A DNA stretch of 64,000 bases from DATCJA01 sp963814955 (GTDB lineage Bacteria > Acidobacteriota > Vicinamibacteria > Vicinamibacterales > UBA2999). Both the position numbers and the translations under genes were made by a program. Of the stretch, positions 35,316-44,559 are shown piece after piece; the stretch's first letter is position 1, and each line of letters begins with the position of its first letter. The notes under the pieces were generated by a model. The model saw only the letters and a list, made by a program, of their open reading frames with translations. It did not search any database and had not been told where the DNA came from. The stretch is taken from contig CAWFEX010000012.1 of NCBI GenBank assembly GCA_963814955.1, positions 124,001 to 188,000 on the forward strand, read 5' to 3'.

Positions 35316-36118
35316 GCACGACGCCCGATCTGCTGCGCACCATCGTTGCCGCAGCCGTGCGTATCACCGCCGTCAGACGCGAACGCGAGCCGTTGGCTAT
35401 GCTGGAAAGGCGCGCGGGCGACGCGTCTCCCGCGGGCGCGGCGTTCGAGCAGGCACTCGCCTGTAACGGCCGGGTGAACATCATCGCGGAATGCAAGCGA
35501 CGCTCGCCGTCGAAGGGCGTGCTGCTCGCAAAATACGACCCGGCGGCGATCGCCCGGCAGTACGAGTGCGGCGGGGCCGTGGCGGTGTCGGTGCTCACAG
35601 AGCCCACGTTTTTCGACGGCTCTCTCGAGCACCTCGAGGCGGTGCGGCGTGCAGTGTCGCTGCCAATTCTGCGCAAAGACTTCGTGGTCGATGAATACCA
35701 GCTGCTGGAGGCGCGAGCGGCCGGTGCGGATGCGGTGCTGCTCATCGTGGCGGCGCTCGACCAGTCAGCGTTGGTGCGACTTCGAGTCCGTGCGTCGGAG
35801 TTGGGCCTGGCGGTTCTCGTCGAGGTGCACGACGAGGTGGAGCTCATGCGGGCGGCCGATGCCGGCGCGCGTCTCATCGGCGTGAACAACCGAAACCTGC
35901 GGACTCTGACAGTTGATGTGGAGGCGTCGTATCGCCTGGCGGCCAAAATGCCGCGGCACGTTGTGGCGGTCAGTGAGAGCGGTTTGCAGTCGCGCGCCGA
36001 TCTCGAACGCCTCTCTGCTGCCGGATACCACGCGTTCCTGATTGGTGAACGGTTCATGACGGATGCGGATCCCGTGCAGGCAATTCAGACATTGATACGG
36101 GACCCGATATGTTCGTGA
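35312..36118 (+). CDS. trpC: Indole-3-glycerol-phosphate synthase
   Basis: A 268-residue TIM barrel. VNIIAECKRRSPSKG carries the catalytic Lys, AVSVLTEPTFFDGSLEHL and LPILRKDFVVDEYQLLEARAAGADAVLLI carry the second Lys, and LIGVNNRNLRTLTVD and AVSESGLQSRADLERL complete the phosphate site. It closes the indole ring. Intact and coupled to trpD (GTGA overlap) and to trpF, whose ATG lies 10 bases inside its 3' end. Confidence 0.92.
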   Translation: MSTTPDLLRTIVAAAVRITAVRREREPLAMLERRAGDASPAGAAFEQALACNGRVNIIAECKRRSPSKGVLLAKYDPAAIARQYECGGAVAVSVLTEPTFFDGSLEHLEAVRRAVSLPILRKDFVVDEYQLLEARAAGADAVLLIVAALDQSALVRLRVRASELGLAVLVEVHDEVELMRAADAGARLIGVNNRNLRTLTVDVEASYRLAAKMPRHVVAVSESGLQSRADLERLSAAGYHAFLIGERFMTDADPVQAIQTLIRDPICS

Positions 36119-36741
36119 AGATTTGCGGCATCACGCGGCCGCCCGACGCAGTCCACGCCGTGAGGCATGGAGCCGACGCGCTGGGGTTTGTTTTCTGGCG
36201 CGAGAGCCCCCGCTACGTCGATCCGCGGCGTGCAGCGGAAATCGTCGTCACCGTGCCGGAGGGAGTAATGACGGTTGGCGTCTTCGTGAACGAGTCGGTT
36301 GATGGGATACGAGAGGTCGTCGCGCAAACGGGGATTTCCGCCGTGCAGCTTCATGGCGACGAGCCTGCGGAGTACGCGGCGGCGTTGGGATGGCCGGTGC
36401 TCCGGTCGATCAATATCGACGAAGCGGACGAGACATGCCCCACATGGCCTGTGAACACGACGTTCCTGGTGGACGCGTTGGACCGGGTCCGTCGAGGGGG
36501 TACGGGGCGTCTCGTCGATTGGGATCGGGCCGCCACGCTCGCACGGACGCAGCGAATAGTGCTGGCCGGCGGTTTGACGAGCGCGAACGTTGCCGACGCC
36601 ATCGTGCGCGTCGGACCCTTTGGCGTGGATGTGTCATCCGGCGTCGAGGATGCCCCTGGTGTAAAGAACGCTGATCAGGTAGCGCGCTTTCTGGAAAGCG
36701 CACGGAGTGCCTTTGAGCGACGCGAAATCGGCCGTCACTGA
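36109..36741 (+). CDS. trpF: Phosphoribosylanthranilate isomerase
   Basis: A 210-residue TIM barrel with VKICGITRPPDA (catalytic Cys), GADALGFVFWRESPRYV, AVQLHGDEP, FLVDALD with the general-acid Asp, VLAGGLTSANV and VDVSSGVEDAPGVKNADQV. It isomerises phosphoribosylanthranilate to CdRP between TrpD and TrpC. Overlaps trpC by 10 and trpB by 35 bases. Confidence 0.92.
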   Translation: MFVKICGITRPPDAVHAVRHGADALGFVFWRESPRYVDPRRAAEIVVTVPEGVMTVGVFVNESVDGIREVVAQTGISAVQLHGDEPAEYAAALGWPVLRSINIDEADETCPTWPVNTTFLVDALDRVRRGGTGRLVDWDRAATLARTQRIVLAGGLTSANVADAIVRVGPFGVDVSSGVEDAPGVKNADQVARFLESARSAFERREIGRH

Positions 36742-38032
36742 ACGTCCCGTCTTCGGAAGACGCGATCCCGACGCACGCGGCTACTTCGGTGCCTACGGCG
36801 GCCGCTTTGTGCCCGAAACGCTCGTCGCCCCGATCGACGAGTTGGCGGCCGGCTATCTCGCCGCGCGCGCCGACCCGGCGTTTCGCGACGAGCTCGATCG
36901 TCTGCTGAAACATTATGTAGGCCGTCCCACTCCGCTGTATGAGGCGCGACGCCTTGCGGAGAACGACGGATCCGAGATCGGCGGGTCCGCGGCTCGCAGC
37001 GAAGCACACTCGCCGCGGAACCCGCCCCACGTACGTGAAAAAGCCTCGCCGGGGAACCCGCCCCGCGTACGAATCTTTCTCAAGCGCGAGGACCTCACGC
37101 ACACGGGCGCACACAAAATCAACAACGCCCTCGGGCAGGCGCTGCTTGCCAAGCGAATGGGCAAGCGGCGAGTCGTCGCGGAGACCGGCGCGGGGCAGCA
37201 CGGCGTCGCCACCGCCACGGCATGCGCGCTGCTCGGGCTCGAGTGCGACGTATATATGGGTTCGGAAGACATGCGCCGACAGGCGCTCAACGTCGTTCGC
37301 ATGGAGCTGCTCGGCGCGAAGGTGCGCCGCGTGGACGCCGGGAGCCGCACGCTGAAGGACGCCATCAACGAGGCGATGCGCGACTGGGTCACGAACGTCG
37401 CCAGTACGTATTACCTGTTGGGCTCGGCGTTGGGACCGCACCCGTATCCACTGATGGTTCGGGAGTTTCAATCGGTGATCGGCCGTGAAGCCCGGGCACA
37501 GATCCTGGATCAGGCAGGGCGTCTGCCGGACGCCGTGGTGGCGTGCGTGGGTGGCGGCAGCAACGCCATCGGTATCTTCGACGGCTTCATCGAGGATCGT
37601 GATGTTCGATTGATCGGTGTCGAGGCGGGCGGGGAGCGGATTGCGCCGGGGCGGCACGCAGCGAGGTTCGCCGGTGGCGCGACCGGCGTGTTGCACGGCA
37701 CCCGCACCTACGTGCTGCAGGATCCGGCCGGCAATATCGAGTTGACGCACTCAATCTCCGCCGGGCTCGATTACGCCGCGATCGGTCCGGAACATGTGTG
37801 GCTCCGCGAGCTTGGCCGGACCGAATACGTGAATGTGTCGGACGCCGAAGCCTTGGAGGGGTTTCAAACGCTGGCGCGATGCGAAGGGATACTTCCCGCG
37901 CTGGAGTCGGCTCATGCGATTGCGCATACCATGCGCCTCCTGAGTGACGTCCCCGACGGCACTCTCATCCTCGTCAACCTTTCCGGGCGGGGCGACAAGG
38001 ACGTCCAGTCCGTGATGGAGGCGCTCAGATGA
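36707..38032 (+). CDS. trpB: Tryptophan synthase beta subunit with repeat-derived insertion
   Basis: A 441-residue PLP enzyme condensing indole and serine. GYFGAYGGRFVPETL, the PLP Lys in HTGAHKINNALGQAL, AETGAGQHGVATATA, ACVGGGSNAIGIFDGF and LSGRGDKDV are all intact. Between GRPTPLYEARRLAE and IFLKRED sits an insertion of about 32 residues absent from E. coli TrpB, encoded by repeat-like DNA at 36976-37071. The frame stays open and all catalytic motifs survive, so the enzyme is probably functional. GTG start at 36707. Confidence 0.92.
   Translation: MPLSDAKSAVTERPVFGRRDPDARGYFGAYGGRFVPETLVAPIDELAAGYLAARADPAFRDELDRLLKHYVGRPTPLYEARRLAENDGSEIGGSAARSEAHSPRNPPHVREKASPGNPPRVRIFLKREDLTHTGAHKINNALGQALLAKRMGKRRVVAETGAGQHGVATATACALLGLECDVYMGSEDMRRQALNVVRMELLGAKVRRVDAGSRTLKDAINEAMRDWVTNVASTYYLLGSALGPHPYPLMVREFQSVIGREARAQILDQAGRLPDAVVACVGGGSNAIGIFDGFIEDRDVRLIGVEAGGERIAPGRHAARFAGGATGVLHGTRTYVLQDPAGNIELTHSISAGLDYAAIGPEHVWLRELGRTEYVNVSDAEALEGFQTLARCEGILPALESAHAIAHTMRLLSDVPDGTLILVNLSGRGDKDVQSVMEALR
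36976..37071. repeat. In-frame palindromic/direct repeat element inside trpB
   Basis: Inverted repeat GGCGGGTCCGCGG (36980-36992) / CCGCGGAACCCGCC (37013-37026), whose right arm belongs to a 26-base direct repeat (37010-37035 and 37046-37071, 24 of 26 identical). It encodes SPRNPPHVREKA followed by SPGNPPRVR. The layout recalls Rickettsia palindromic elements, which also insert in frame into protein genes. Confidence 0.7.
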
Positions 38033-38838
38033 GCGTCGTCGGCCCCGCGCAGCATCGTCTCGCCGAGACGTTCGCCCGGATCCACGGTCGCGCTGACGGC
38101 CCTGGCCTTGTGACCTACATCACCGCGGGCGATCCCGACCTCACCAGAACGGAGGGAATTCTCCGTGCACTGGAGCGCGGCGGGGCGGATGTCATCGAGG
38201 TGGGTGTGCCGTTTTCGGACCCGCTGGCCGACGGGCCCGTGATCCAGCGCGCCACGGAACGCGCTTTGGCCGCCGGTACAAGCCTCGGAGGCGTGCTCGA
38301 CATGCTCGCTCGCTTACGAGCGGAGCTTCGAGCGCCGATAGTTTTATTCAGTTACGTGAATCCAATTCTGCGGCTCGGTGCTGAACGTTTTGCGGATCGC
38401 GCCCAGGATGCGGGCGTTGACGGCGTGCTCGTGCTCGACTTGCCGATCGAGGAAGCTGGCGAATTCCGGAGCCTGATGGCCTCGCGCGGGATTGATACAA
38501 TCCTTCTGCTCAGTCCGACGACGACCGACGACCGGCTCCGCAGGGCGGCTTCACTCGGCAGCGGTTTTCTGTATGCGATCTCGCGGCTTGGGGTTACCGG
38601 CGCGCGCGATTCGATCGCAGAAGGCGCCGAGGAGATGGTCCGCAGGATCCGGGCCTGCAGCTCTTTACCCGTTGCCCTGGGATTCGGCATCTCCAAACCG
38701 GAGCAGGTGCGCGAAGTGGGCAAGTGGGCCGATGCCGCCGTTGTCGGAAGCGCGCTGGTCAGCGTGATTGCGGAAAACGGCGCATCGAACGATCTCGATG
38801 CACGCGTAGAGGAGTATGTGCGGTGGCTGAAGTCCTGA
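38029..38838 (+). CDS. trpA: Tryptophan synthase alpha subunit
   Basis: A 269-residue TIM barrel cleaving indole-3-glycerol phosphate. The catalytic Glu lies in DVIEVGVPFSDPLADGPVIQ, the catalytic Asp in GVDGVLVLDLPIEEA, and the phosphate loops in ISRLGVTGARD, LGFGISKPEQV and AAVVGSALVS. ATG overlaps the trpB TGA (ATGA) and its 3' end overlaps the chorismate mutase start by 16 bases. Confidence 0.92.
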   Translation: MSVVGPAQHRLAETFARIHGRADGPGLVTYITAGDPDLTRTEGILRALERGGADVIEVGVPFSDPLADGPVIQRATERALAAGTSLGGVLDMLARLRAELRAPIVLFSYVNPILRLGAERFADRAQDAGVDGVLVLDLPIEEAGEFRSLMASRGIDTILLLSPTTTDDRLRRAASLGSGFLYAISRLGVTGARDSIAEGAEEMVRRIRACSSLPVALGFGISKPEQVREVGKWADAAVVGSALVSVIAENGASNDLDARVEEYVRWLKS

Positions 38839-39146
38839 CGAGCATCGAGGAATTGCGAAATCGTATCGACGTCATCGACGAACAGCTCGTGCGCCTCCTC
38901 AACGTGCGGGTGGCGTGTGCGGTGGAAGTGGGCAAGTTGAAGCACGAAGCCGGGCTGCCCATTTACCAGCCGGAGCGCGAGGCGCAGGTATTGAGCGGCG
39001 CCAGGCAGGCAGCCACGGAACTGGCCGGACCGTTGACGGCGGAAGCGGTGGTGCGAATTTTCGAACGCATCATCGATGAAGCACGGCGTGCGGAACGGGC
39101 GGCCAGCCGGACCGGCGAAGAGCCCGGACCATCGCTCGGCGAGTAA
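38823..39146 (+). CDS. aroQ: Chorismate mutase (AroQ type)
   Basis: A 107-residue all-helical mutase converting chorismate to prephenate. It shows LRNRIDVIDEQLVRLLNVRVACAVEVGKLKHEAGLPIYQPEREAQVL, with Arg, Lys and Glu at AroQ active-site positions, and the third helix VVRIFERIIDEARRAE. It is not fused to prephenate dehydratase or dehydrogenase. GTG start at 38823, overlapping trpA. Followed by a palindromic repeat before the DAHP synthase gene. Confidence 0.85.
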   Translation: MAEVLTSIEELRNRIDVIDEQLVRLLNVRVACAVEVGKLKHEAGLPIYQPEREAQVLSGARQAATELAGPLTAEAVVRIFERIIDEARRAERAASRTGEEPGPSLGE

Positions 39147-39177
39147 CGCAGCGCGCGGCGGTTGTGAAAATTCGCTA

Positions 39178-39202
39178 CGTAGTGTCCGGCTTTAGCCGGA
39201 CC
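39178..39202. repeat. GTAGT-flanked palindrome, second exact copy
   Basis: CGTAGT then GTCCGGCTTTAGCCGGAC and C, identical to 1339-1363. Stem GTCCGGCT/AGCCGGAC around TT (39184-39201). It lies within the operon between chorismate mutase and DAHP synthase. Confidence 0.85.
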
Positions 39203-39239
39203 CGTGAATCGGGAATCAGCAAGGAGCGGGAGACAAGTC

Positions 39240-40286
39240 ATGGTCGTTGTAATGGAAGAGCGGGCCACCGAAGCGCAGATTGATTCGGTGATCGCGCGCC
39301 TCATCGAGCTCGGCATGGACGTGCATCGATCGTCGGGCGCCACGCGCACGGTGCTCGGCGTCGTTGGCGCCGGCAAGGTCGAGAAGGAAATGATCGAGAT
39401 TCTCGACGGCGTCCACGAAGTGCTGCGCATTTCGGAGCCCTACAAACGCGCGAGCCGCAGCTACAAGCCCGAGGACACAGTCGTCACCATCGACGACGTA
39501 CGAATAGGTGGCGATGAGGTGGTCGTCATGGCCGGGCCTTGTTCTGCGGAAACAGAGGAGCAGTGCTTGGCGACTGCCGCGGCGGTCAAACGCGCAGGGG
39601 CCAAAGTGCTGCGGGGTGGCGCATTCAAGCCGCGGAGCTCTCCATATAGCTTCCAGGGCCACGGCGAGGCAGGTTTGCGGATGCTGCGGCGTGCGGCCGA
39701 CGCGCACAACCTGAAGCTCGTGTCCGAGGTGATGGACGTCAGCCAGATCGAGCTGGTCGCCAAGTATTGCGACATGTTCCAGGTCGGCGCGCGCAACATG
39801 CAGAATTACACGCTCATCCGCGAGCTCGGTCACGCACGCAAACCGGTGCTGCTGAAGCGCGGTATTTCCGCCACCATCGAAGAGTGGCTGCTGTCGGCCG
39901 AGTACATTCTGGCCGGCGGCAACAGCGACGTGATCCTCTGCGAGCGCGGGATTCGAACGTTCGAGACCGCCACACGCAACACGTTCGACATTTCCGCCAT
40001 TCCGGTGGTGAAAAAACTGAGTCACCTTCCCGTGGTCGCCGATCCAAGCCATGGGGCCGGCCGGCGCGACATGGTCGCCCAGCTCGCGCGCGCTGCCGTG
40101 GCGGCAGGGTGCGACGGGTTGATCATCGAGGTCCACAACGATCCGGACCGTGCGCTGAGCGACGGCGCACAGTCGATGTTTCCCGCTCAGTTCGATCGGC
40201 TCATGGCCGAGCTGCGGATCATTGCTCCGGCGATCGGCCGCAGCATTTGCCTCGAGGCGATGGCGCGCCGCGGATGGGCGCGCTGA
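39240..40286 (+). CDS. aroF: 3-deoxy-7-phosphoheptulonate (DAHP) synthase, type I-beta with ferredoxin-like domain
   Basis: A 348-residue enzyme joining PEP and erythrose-4-phosphate. Residues 1-75 form the N-terminal ferredoxin-like regulatory domain (VVVMEERATEAQIDSVIARL, GVVGAGKVEKEM) known from Thermotoga, where it mediates Tyr/Phe inhibition. The catalytic barrel has VMAGPCSAETEEQ, VLRGGAFKPRSSPYSFQGHGE, LLKRGISATIEEWLLSAEYI, ADPSHGAGRRDMV and IEVHNDPDRALSDGAQS. ATG 39240 is preferred to GTG 39204 because AAGGAG precedes it and the family starts this way. Confidence 0.9.
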   Translation: MVVVMEERATEAQIDSVIARLIELGMDVHRSSGATRTVLGVVGAGKVEKEMIEILDGVHEVLRISEPYKRASRSYKPEDTVVTIDDVRIGGDEVVVMAGPCSAETEEQCLATAAAVKRAGAKVLRGGAFKPRSSPYSFQGHGEAGLRMLRRAADAHNLKLVSEVMDVSQIELVAKYCDMFQVGARNMQNYTLIRELGHARKPVLLKRGISATIEEWLLSAEYILAGGNSDVILCERGIRTFETATRNTFDISAIPVVKKLSHLPVVADPSHGAGRRDMVAQLARAAVAAGCDGLIIEVHNDPDRALSDGAQSMFPAQFDRLMAELRIIAPAIGRSICLEAMARRGWAR

Positions 40287-40333
40287 CAACTTCCAAGCTC
40301 TGATTCCCGACTGCCACGTTCACGGCTTTCCCG

Positions 40334-41206
40334 ATGAGTGGCGACCCTCTTTTTCCGCGCATCGCCATCGTCGGCCTCGGCCTGATCGGCGGTTCGATTG
40401 CATTTGCGGCCCGGCGCACATGGCCGGCGACGCGTGTGCTCGCCATCGACCGCGACGCGGTGCTGCGCGAAGGTCTGTCACGCCGCGCCATCGACGAAGC
40501 CGCATCCGAGCTGTCGGCCGTGGCGGGCGCCGACCTGGTCGTACTTGCTGCGCCGGTCCGCCAGAATCTTTCTCTGCTGCGTCAGATTGCCTCGCATGTG
40601 TCGCCATCCGCCGTCGTCACCGATGTTGGCGGAACCAAGCGCGCAATCGTCGATGCGGCGGCGAAGCTGCCAGCCGGATTGACGTTTGTAGGCGGACACC
40701 CGCTCGGCGGCGGGGCGCGGGGTGGATTCGAGTTCGCCACCGCAAGCCTATTCACCCGCCGTCCGTGGATCTTGACGCCGGCCACCGGTTCTCAGAGTCA
40801 CGGAACCGCGGACGCCATGGAGCGGCTGTCCACATTCGTGACGGGGCTCGGCGCGTTTCCTACGACGATGTCGGCGGCGGATCACGATCGGCTGATGGCA
40901 TTCATCAGCCACCTGCCCCAACTGACCGTGACGGCATTGATGGAGATCGTCGGCACGATAGCGACCAGCGACGGTCTACGGCTTGCGGGTCAGGGTCTCA
41001 TCGACACCACGCGATTGGCGTCGAGCCCTGCCGGCGTGTGGCGCGACATCTGCGCGACGAACGCAGACGAAATTGCCCGCGCGCTCGACCTGCTGATTGA
41101 ACGGCTCTCGGATCTTCGCAGCGACCTGCAGCGCGCCGAGATCATCGATGCAGTGTTCGATCACGCAGCACACTGGCGCGCGGAGCTGATGAAAGGGCGG
41201 GACTGA
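40334..41206 (+). CDS. tyrA: Prephenate dehydrogenase
   Basis: A 290-residue NAD(P)-dependent enzyme: Rossmann motif IVGLGLIGGSIAFA, VVLAAPVRQNL, TDVGGTKRAIVDAA, GGHPLGGGARGGFEFA with the catalytic His, and ADHDRLMAFISHLPQLTVTALM. It converts prephenate to 4-hydroxyphenylpyruvate for tyrosine. No ACT domain is present, so feedback control must come from elsewhere or from DAHP synthase and attenuation. Last gene of the aromatic operon. Confidence 0.88.
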   Translation: MSGDPLFPRIAIVGLGLIGGSIAFAARRTWPATRVLAIDRDAVLREGLSRRAIDEAASELSAVAGADLVVLAAPVRQNLSLLRQIASHVSPSAVVTDVGGTKRAIVDAAAKLPAGLTFVGGHPLGGGARGGFEFATASLFTRRPWILTPATGSQSHGTADAMERLSTFVTGLGAFPTTMSAADHDRLMAFISHLPQLTVTALMEIVGTIATSDGLRLAGQGLIDTTRLASSPAGVWRDICATNADEIARALDLLIERLSDLRSDLQRAEIIDAVFDHAAHWRAELMKGRD

Positions 41207-41319
41207 ACAAGGCACAAGGCACAAGTCACAAATCACAAGGCACAAACCGAAATGTTCTAGTCTTCGTGTTCTTCGTGGTTTTTATTCTTGTGACTTGTGC
41301 CTTGTGACTTGTGACTTGG
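41206..41319. repeat. Heptanucleotide repeat tract as inverted repeat
   Basis: Units of ACAAGGC, ACAAGTC and ACAAATC (41206-41245) face the complementary units CTTGTGA, CTTGTGC (41287-41318) across about 40 bases. RNA could fold into a long hairpin at the operon end. No T-run of terminator type follows, but TTTTTATT lies in the loop. A similar tract is at 42381-42468. Confidence 0.75.
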
Positions 41320-41352
41320 CGTCTGTATACTCCGCGCGCAGGGGAGGTTGTC

Positions 41353-42381
41353 ATGAAGGCGTGCATTTCAATGTTGCTCGTCCTGTTCACACTTGGCGTC
41401 AGCGTATGGGCGCAGAATTCGCCGCCGGCCCCAAAGCCGGACAGTGGAGCCGCTCCGCATGTGGCAATCGCCAAGAAGGCGGCAGGCCAGGAACATCTGG
41501 CGCTCTTCAACAATATCTGTACGCCGCCACCCCCCATTCAACCCCAACAGGGGCGCGGCCGCCAGGGCGGCGCCGCGCAGCAGGGGCCACCTCAGGCGCC
41601 GCCGCGGTCCGAGTGGTATGCCGCGCCCGTCAAGGTGTTCGACAACCTGTATTGGGTGGGCCAGACGGAATACACGGCGTGGGCCGTCACGACGTCCGAG
41701 GGGATCATCGTGATCGATCCGCTGTACGGGTATTCGGTCGAGGAGGAAGTGGTGAACGGGCTCACCAAGCTCGGACTCGATCCCAAGAGTATTCGCTATG
41801 TCGTCGTCAGCCATGCACATCAGGATCACGTCGGGGGTGCGGCGCTGCTGCAGGAGCGCGGTGCGCGCGTCGTGATGAGCGCAGCAGACTGGGACTATCT
41901 GGCCAGCGACCCTGGCCGCTGGCAGAAGGCCAAGAAGGACATCGTGGCGACCGACGGCTACAAGCTGACGCTCGGCGACACCACACTCACGCTGCATCTC
42001 ACGCCTGGACATACACCAGGGACGATCTCCACCATCATCCCCGTGAGGGATGGCAGCAACCGTCATGTGGCAATGCTGTGGGGTGGAACGGGCTTCAACT
42101 GGCGCAGCGGATCTCCTCGATACATTCAACCCAACACGCCGGCGACCTACTGGTATGAGAACTATGCGAATTCCGCTCGGAAAATGCGCGATGTCGCGGC
42201 GAAGGCGGGCGCCGACATTACGCTGTCGAATCATCCCCAGTACGACAATTCGACGACCCGGCTCCCGATGATGGCCAAGCGCACCGCCGGCCAGCCGCAT
42301 CCGTACGTAATCGGGCGCGAGAGCGTCAACCGCTTTCTGACTGTGGCCGAGGAGTGCGCGAAGGCAGGGCCTCTCTGGTAA
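41353..42381 (+). CDS. Secreted subclass-B3-like MBL-fold protein
   Basis: A 342-residue protein with a signal peptide (MLLVLFTLGVSVWAQ) and a Pro/Gln/Gly-rich patch (PQQGRGRQGGAAQQGPPQ). The MBL domain shows the B3 layout: VVVSHAHQDHVGGAALLQERG, HLTPGHTPGTISTI and, near the C-terminus, LSNHPQYDN with the third His. TEYTAWAVTTSEGIIVIDPLYGY also resembles B3 enzymes, which hydrolyse penicillins, cephalosporins and carbapenems. Whether this one does is unproven, since many environmental relatives have other substrates. Flanked by heptad-repeat hairpins on both sides. Confidence 0.8.
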   Translation: MKACISMLLVLFTLGVSVWAQNSPPAPKPDSGAAPHVAIAKKAAGQEHLALFNNICTPPPPIQPQQGRGRQGGAAQQGPPQAPPRSEWYAAPVKVFDNLYWVGQTEYTAWAVTTSEGIIVIDPLYGYSVEEEVVNGLTKLGLDPKSIRYVVVSHAHQDHVGGAALLQERGARVVMSAADWDYLASDPGRWQKAKKDIVATDGYKLTLGDTTLTLHLTPGHTPGTISTIIPVRDGSNRHVAMLWGGTGFNWRSGSPRYIQPNTPATYWYENYANSARKMRDVAAKAGADITLSNHPQYDNSTTRLPMMAKRTAGQPHPYVIGRESVNRFLTVAEECAKAGPLW

Positions 42382-42468
42382 TCAAGTCACAAGTCACAAG
42401 TGCAAGGTCTAAGTCACAAGAATTGCCTCTCGTTGTGCTGTGCCTGTGCTTGTGACTTGTGACTTGAT
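42381..42468. repeat. Heptad repeat with 20-bp perfect inverted repeat
   Basis: ATCAAGTCACAAGTCACAAG (42381-42400) and its exact complement at 42449-42468. It begins at the last base of the MBL stop codon. It is built of GTCACAA units, as in the tract at 41206. Confidence 0.8.
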
Positions 42469-42483
42469 CCGCCTGGCGCGGCG

Positions 42484-42548
42484 TAACCACTTACGCCAAG
42501 GCTTCGGTGGTCCGCCGTAGCTTCAGCGAAGGCGGAAGCCCGCCCTAC
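42484..42548. repeat. Imperfect GTAG palindrome
   Basis: CCGCC-GTA-GCTTC-AGC-GAAG-GCGG (about 42512-42535) followed by a CCCGCCCTACG end, of the same flavour as the other GTAG/CTAC elements. It lies directly before the stop of the minus-strand ATPase gene. Confidence 0.5.
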
Positions 42549-43543
42549 GTCAGTCTCTCATCACCATTCGCGTACGGACACGCGACCTGTCGTCCGTTCC
42601 GCTCCAGGAGGGGCGGTGTTGCCTCGGCGCAGTCCGGACGTGCGATGGGGCACCGGGTGCGAAACGCGCATCCCGAAGGCTTGTTGAGCGGCGACGGCAG
42701 GTCGTCCTTCAGACGCGCGATGCGAGTGCGGCGTGCGTCCGGGTCGGGTCGCGGCACCGCCGAGAGCAGCATCCGCGAGTACGGGTGCATCGGGCGGTTG
42801 TAGACCTCCTCAGCAGGCCCCGATTCCACGATGTTCCCCAGATACATCACGAAGATCCGGTCCGAGATGTGCCGGACGACCGAGAGGTCGTGCGAGATGA
42901 AGATGTAGGAGAGCCCGAACTCCTCCTGCAGATCCTGCATCAGGTTGATGACCTGCGCCTGAATCGACACGTCGAGCGCGCTGACCGGCTCGTCGGCGAT
43001 GACGATCTTCGGATTGGTCGCCAGCGCGCGCGCGATGCCGATGCGCTGCCGCTGCCCTCCGGAGAACTCGTGCGGATACCGCGTCGGCATGCTCGGGCGA
43101 CAGGCGCACCTTCTCGAGCAGCCACCGCACTCGTCTCGCGGCGCTCGGCCTTCGACTGCGTGGTGTGGATCTTCAGCGGCTCCTCGATGATGCGCCCACC
43201 GTCATGCGCGGATTGAGCGACGAATACGGATCCTGGAAGACCATCTGGAGGTCGGAGCGATACGGCGCATGTCGCGCACGGCCGAGCGCCGCCAGGTCGA
43301 CGACGCCGTCCGGACGGTGATAGAGAATCCGCCCGTCGACTTCGACGCGATAGTTCATCGCGCGCAGGATGTTCACGATGGCGCGCCCGACCGTCGTCTT
43401 GCCGCAGCCCGACTCGCCGACCAGGCCGAGCGTTTCGCCGCGCGTGCAGCGTCAGCGACACGCCGTCGACCGCCCGGACTTCCGCCTTCTTCCGCGGGAT
43501 GATGCCGCCGAAGACGGGAAAGCGGACGTGCAGATCCTGCACG

Positions 43544-43569
<26 letters not shown>
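42545..43569 (-). CDS. Peptide ABC transporter ATPase (OppF/YejF-like), several frame breaks
   Basis: About 340 residues over at least four frames. Starts MGTSDVILDVQDLHVRFPVFGGI. The Walker A region reads ESGCGKTTVGRAIVNILR, then DLQMVFQDPYSSLNPRMTVG (Q-loop). The signature YPHEFSGGQRQRIGIARAL, Walker B VIADEPVSALDVSIQ and FISHDLSVVRHISDR follow, with the OppF-type C-terminus CAFRTRCPIARPDC. It energises uptake with the OppD-like partner. Every conserved motif is present, so indel errors are likely. The ATG overlaps the partner's end by 26 bases. Confidence 0.8.

Positions 43570-44555
<986 letters not shown>

Positions 44556-44559
<4 letters not shown>

Noticed and set aside
36410..37750. 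Minus-strand open frame of 446 codons
   Set aside because: Antisense to trpF and trpB, which are certain.
41206..42468. Possible CRISPR array in the repeated tracts
   Set aside because: Units are seven bases with no spacers, and tracts are inverted to each other. No cas genes are present.
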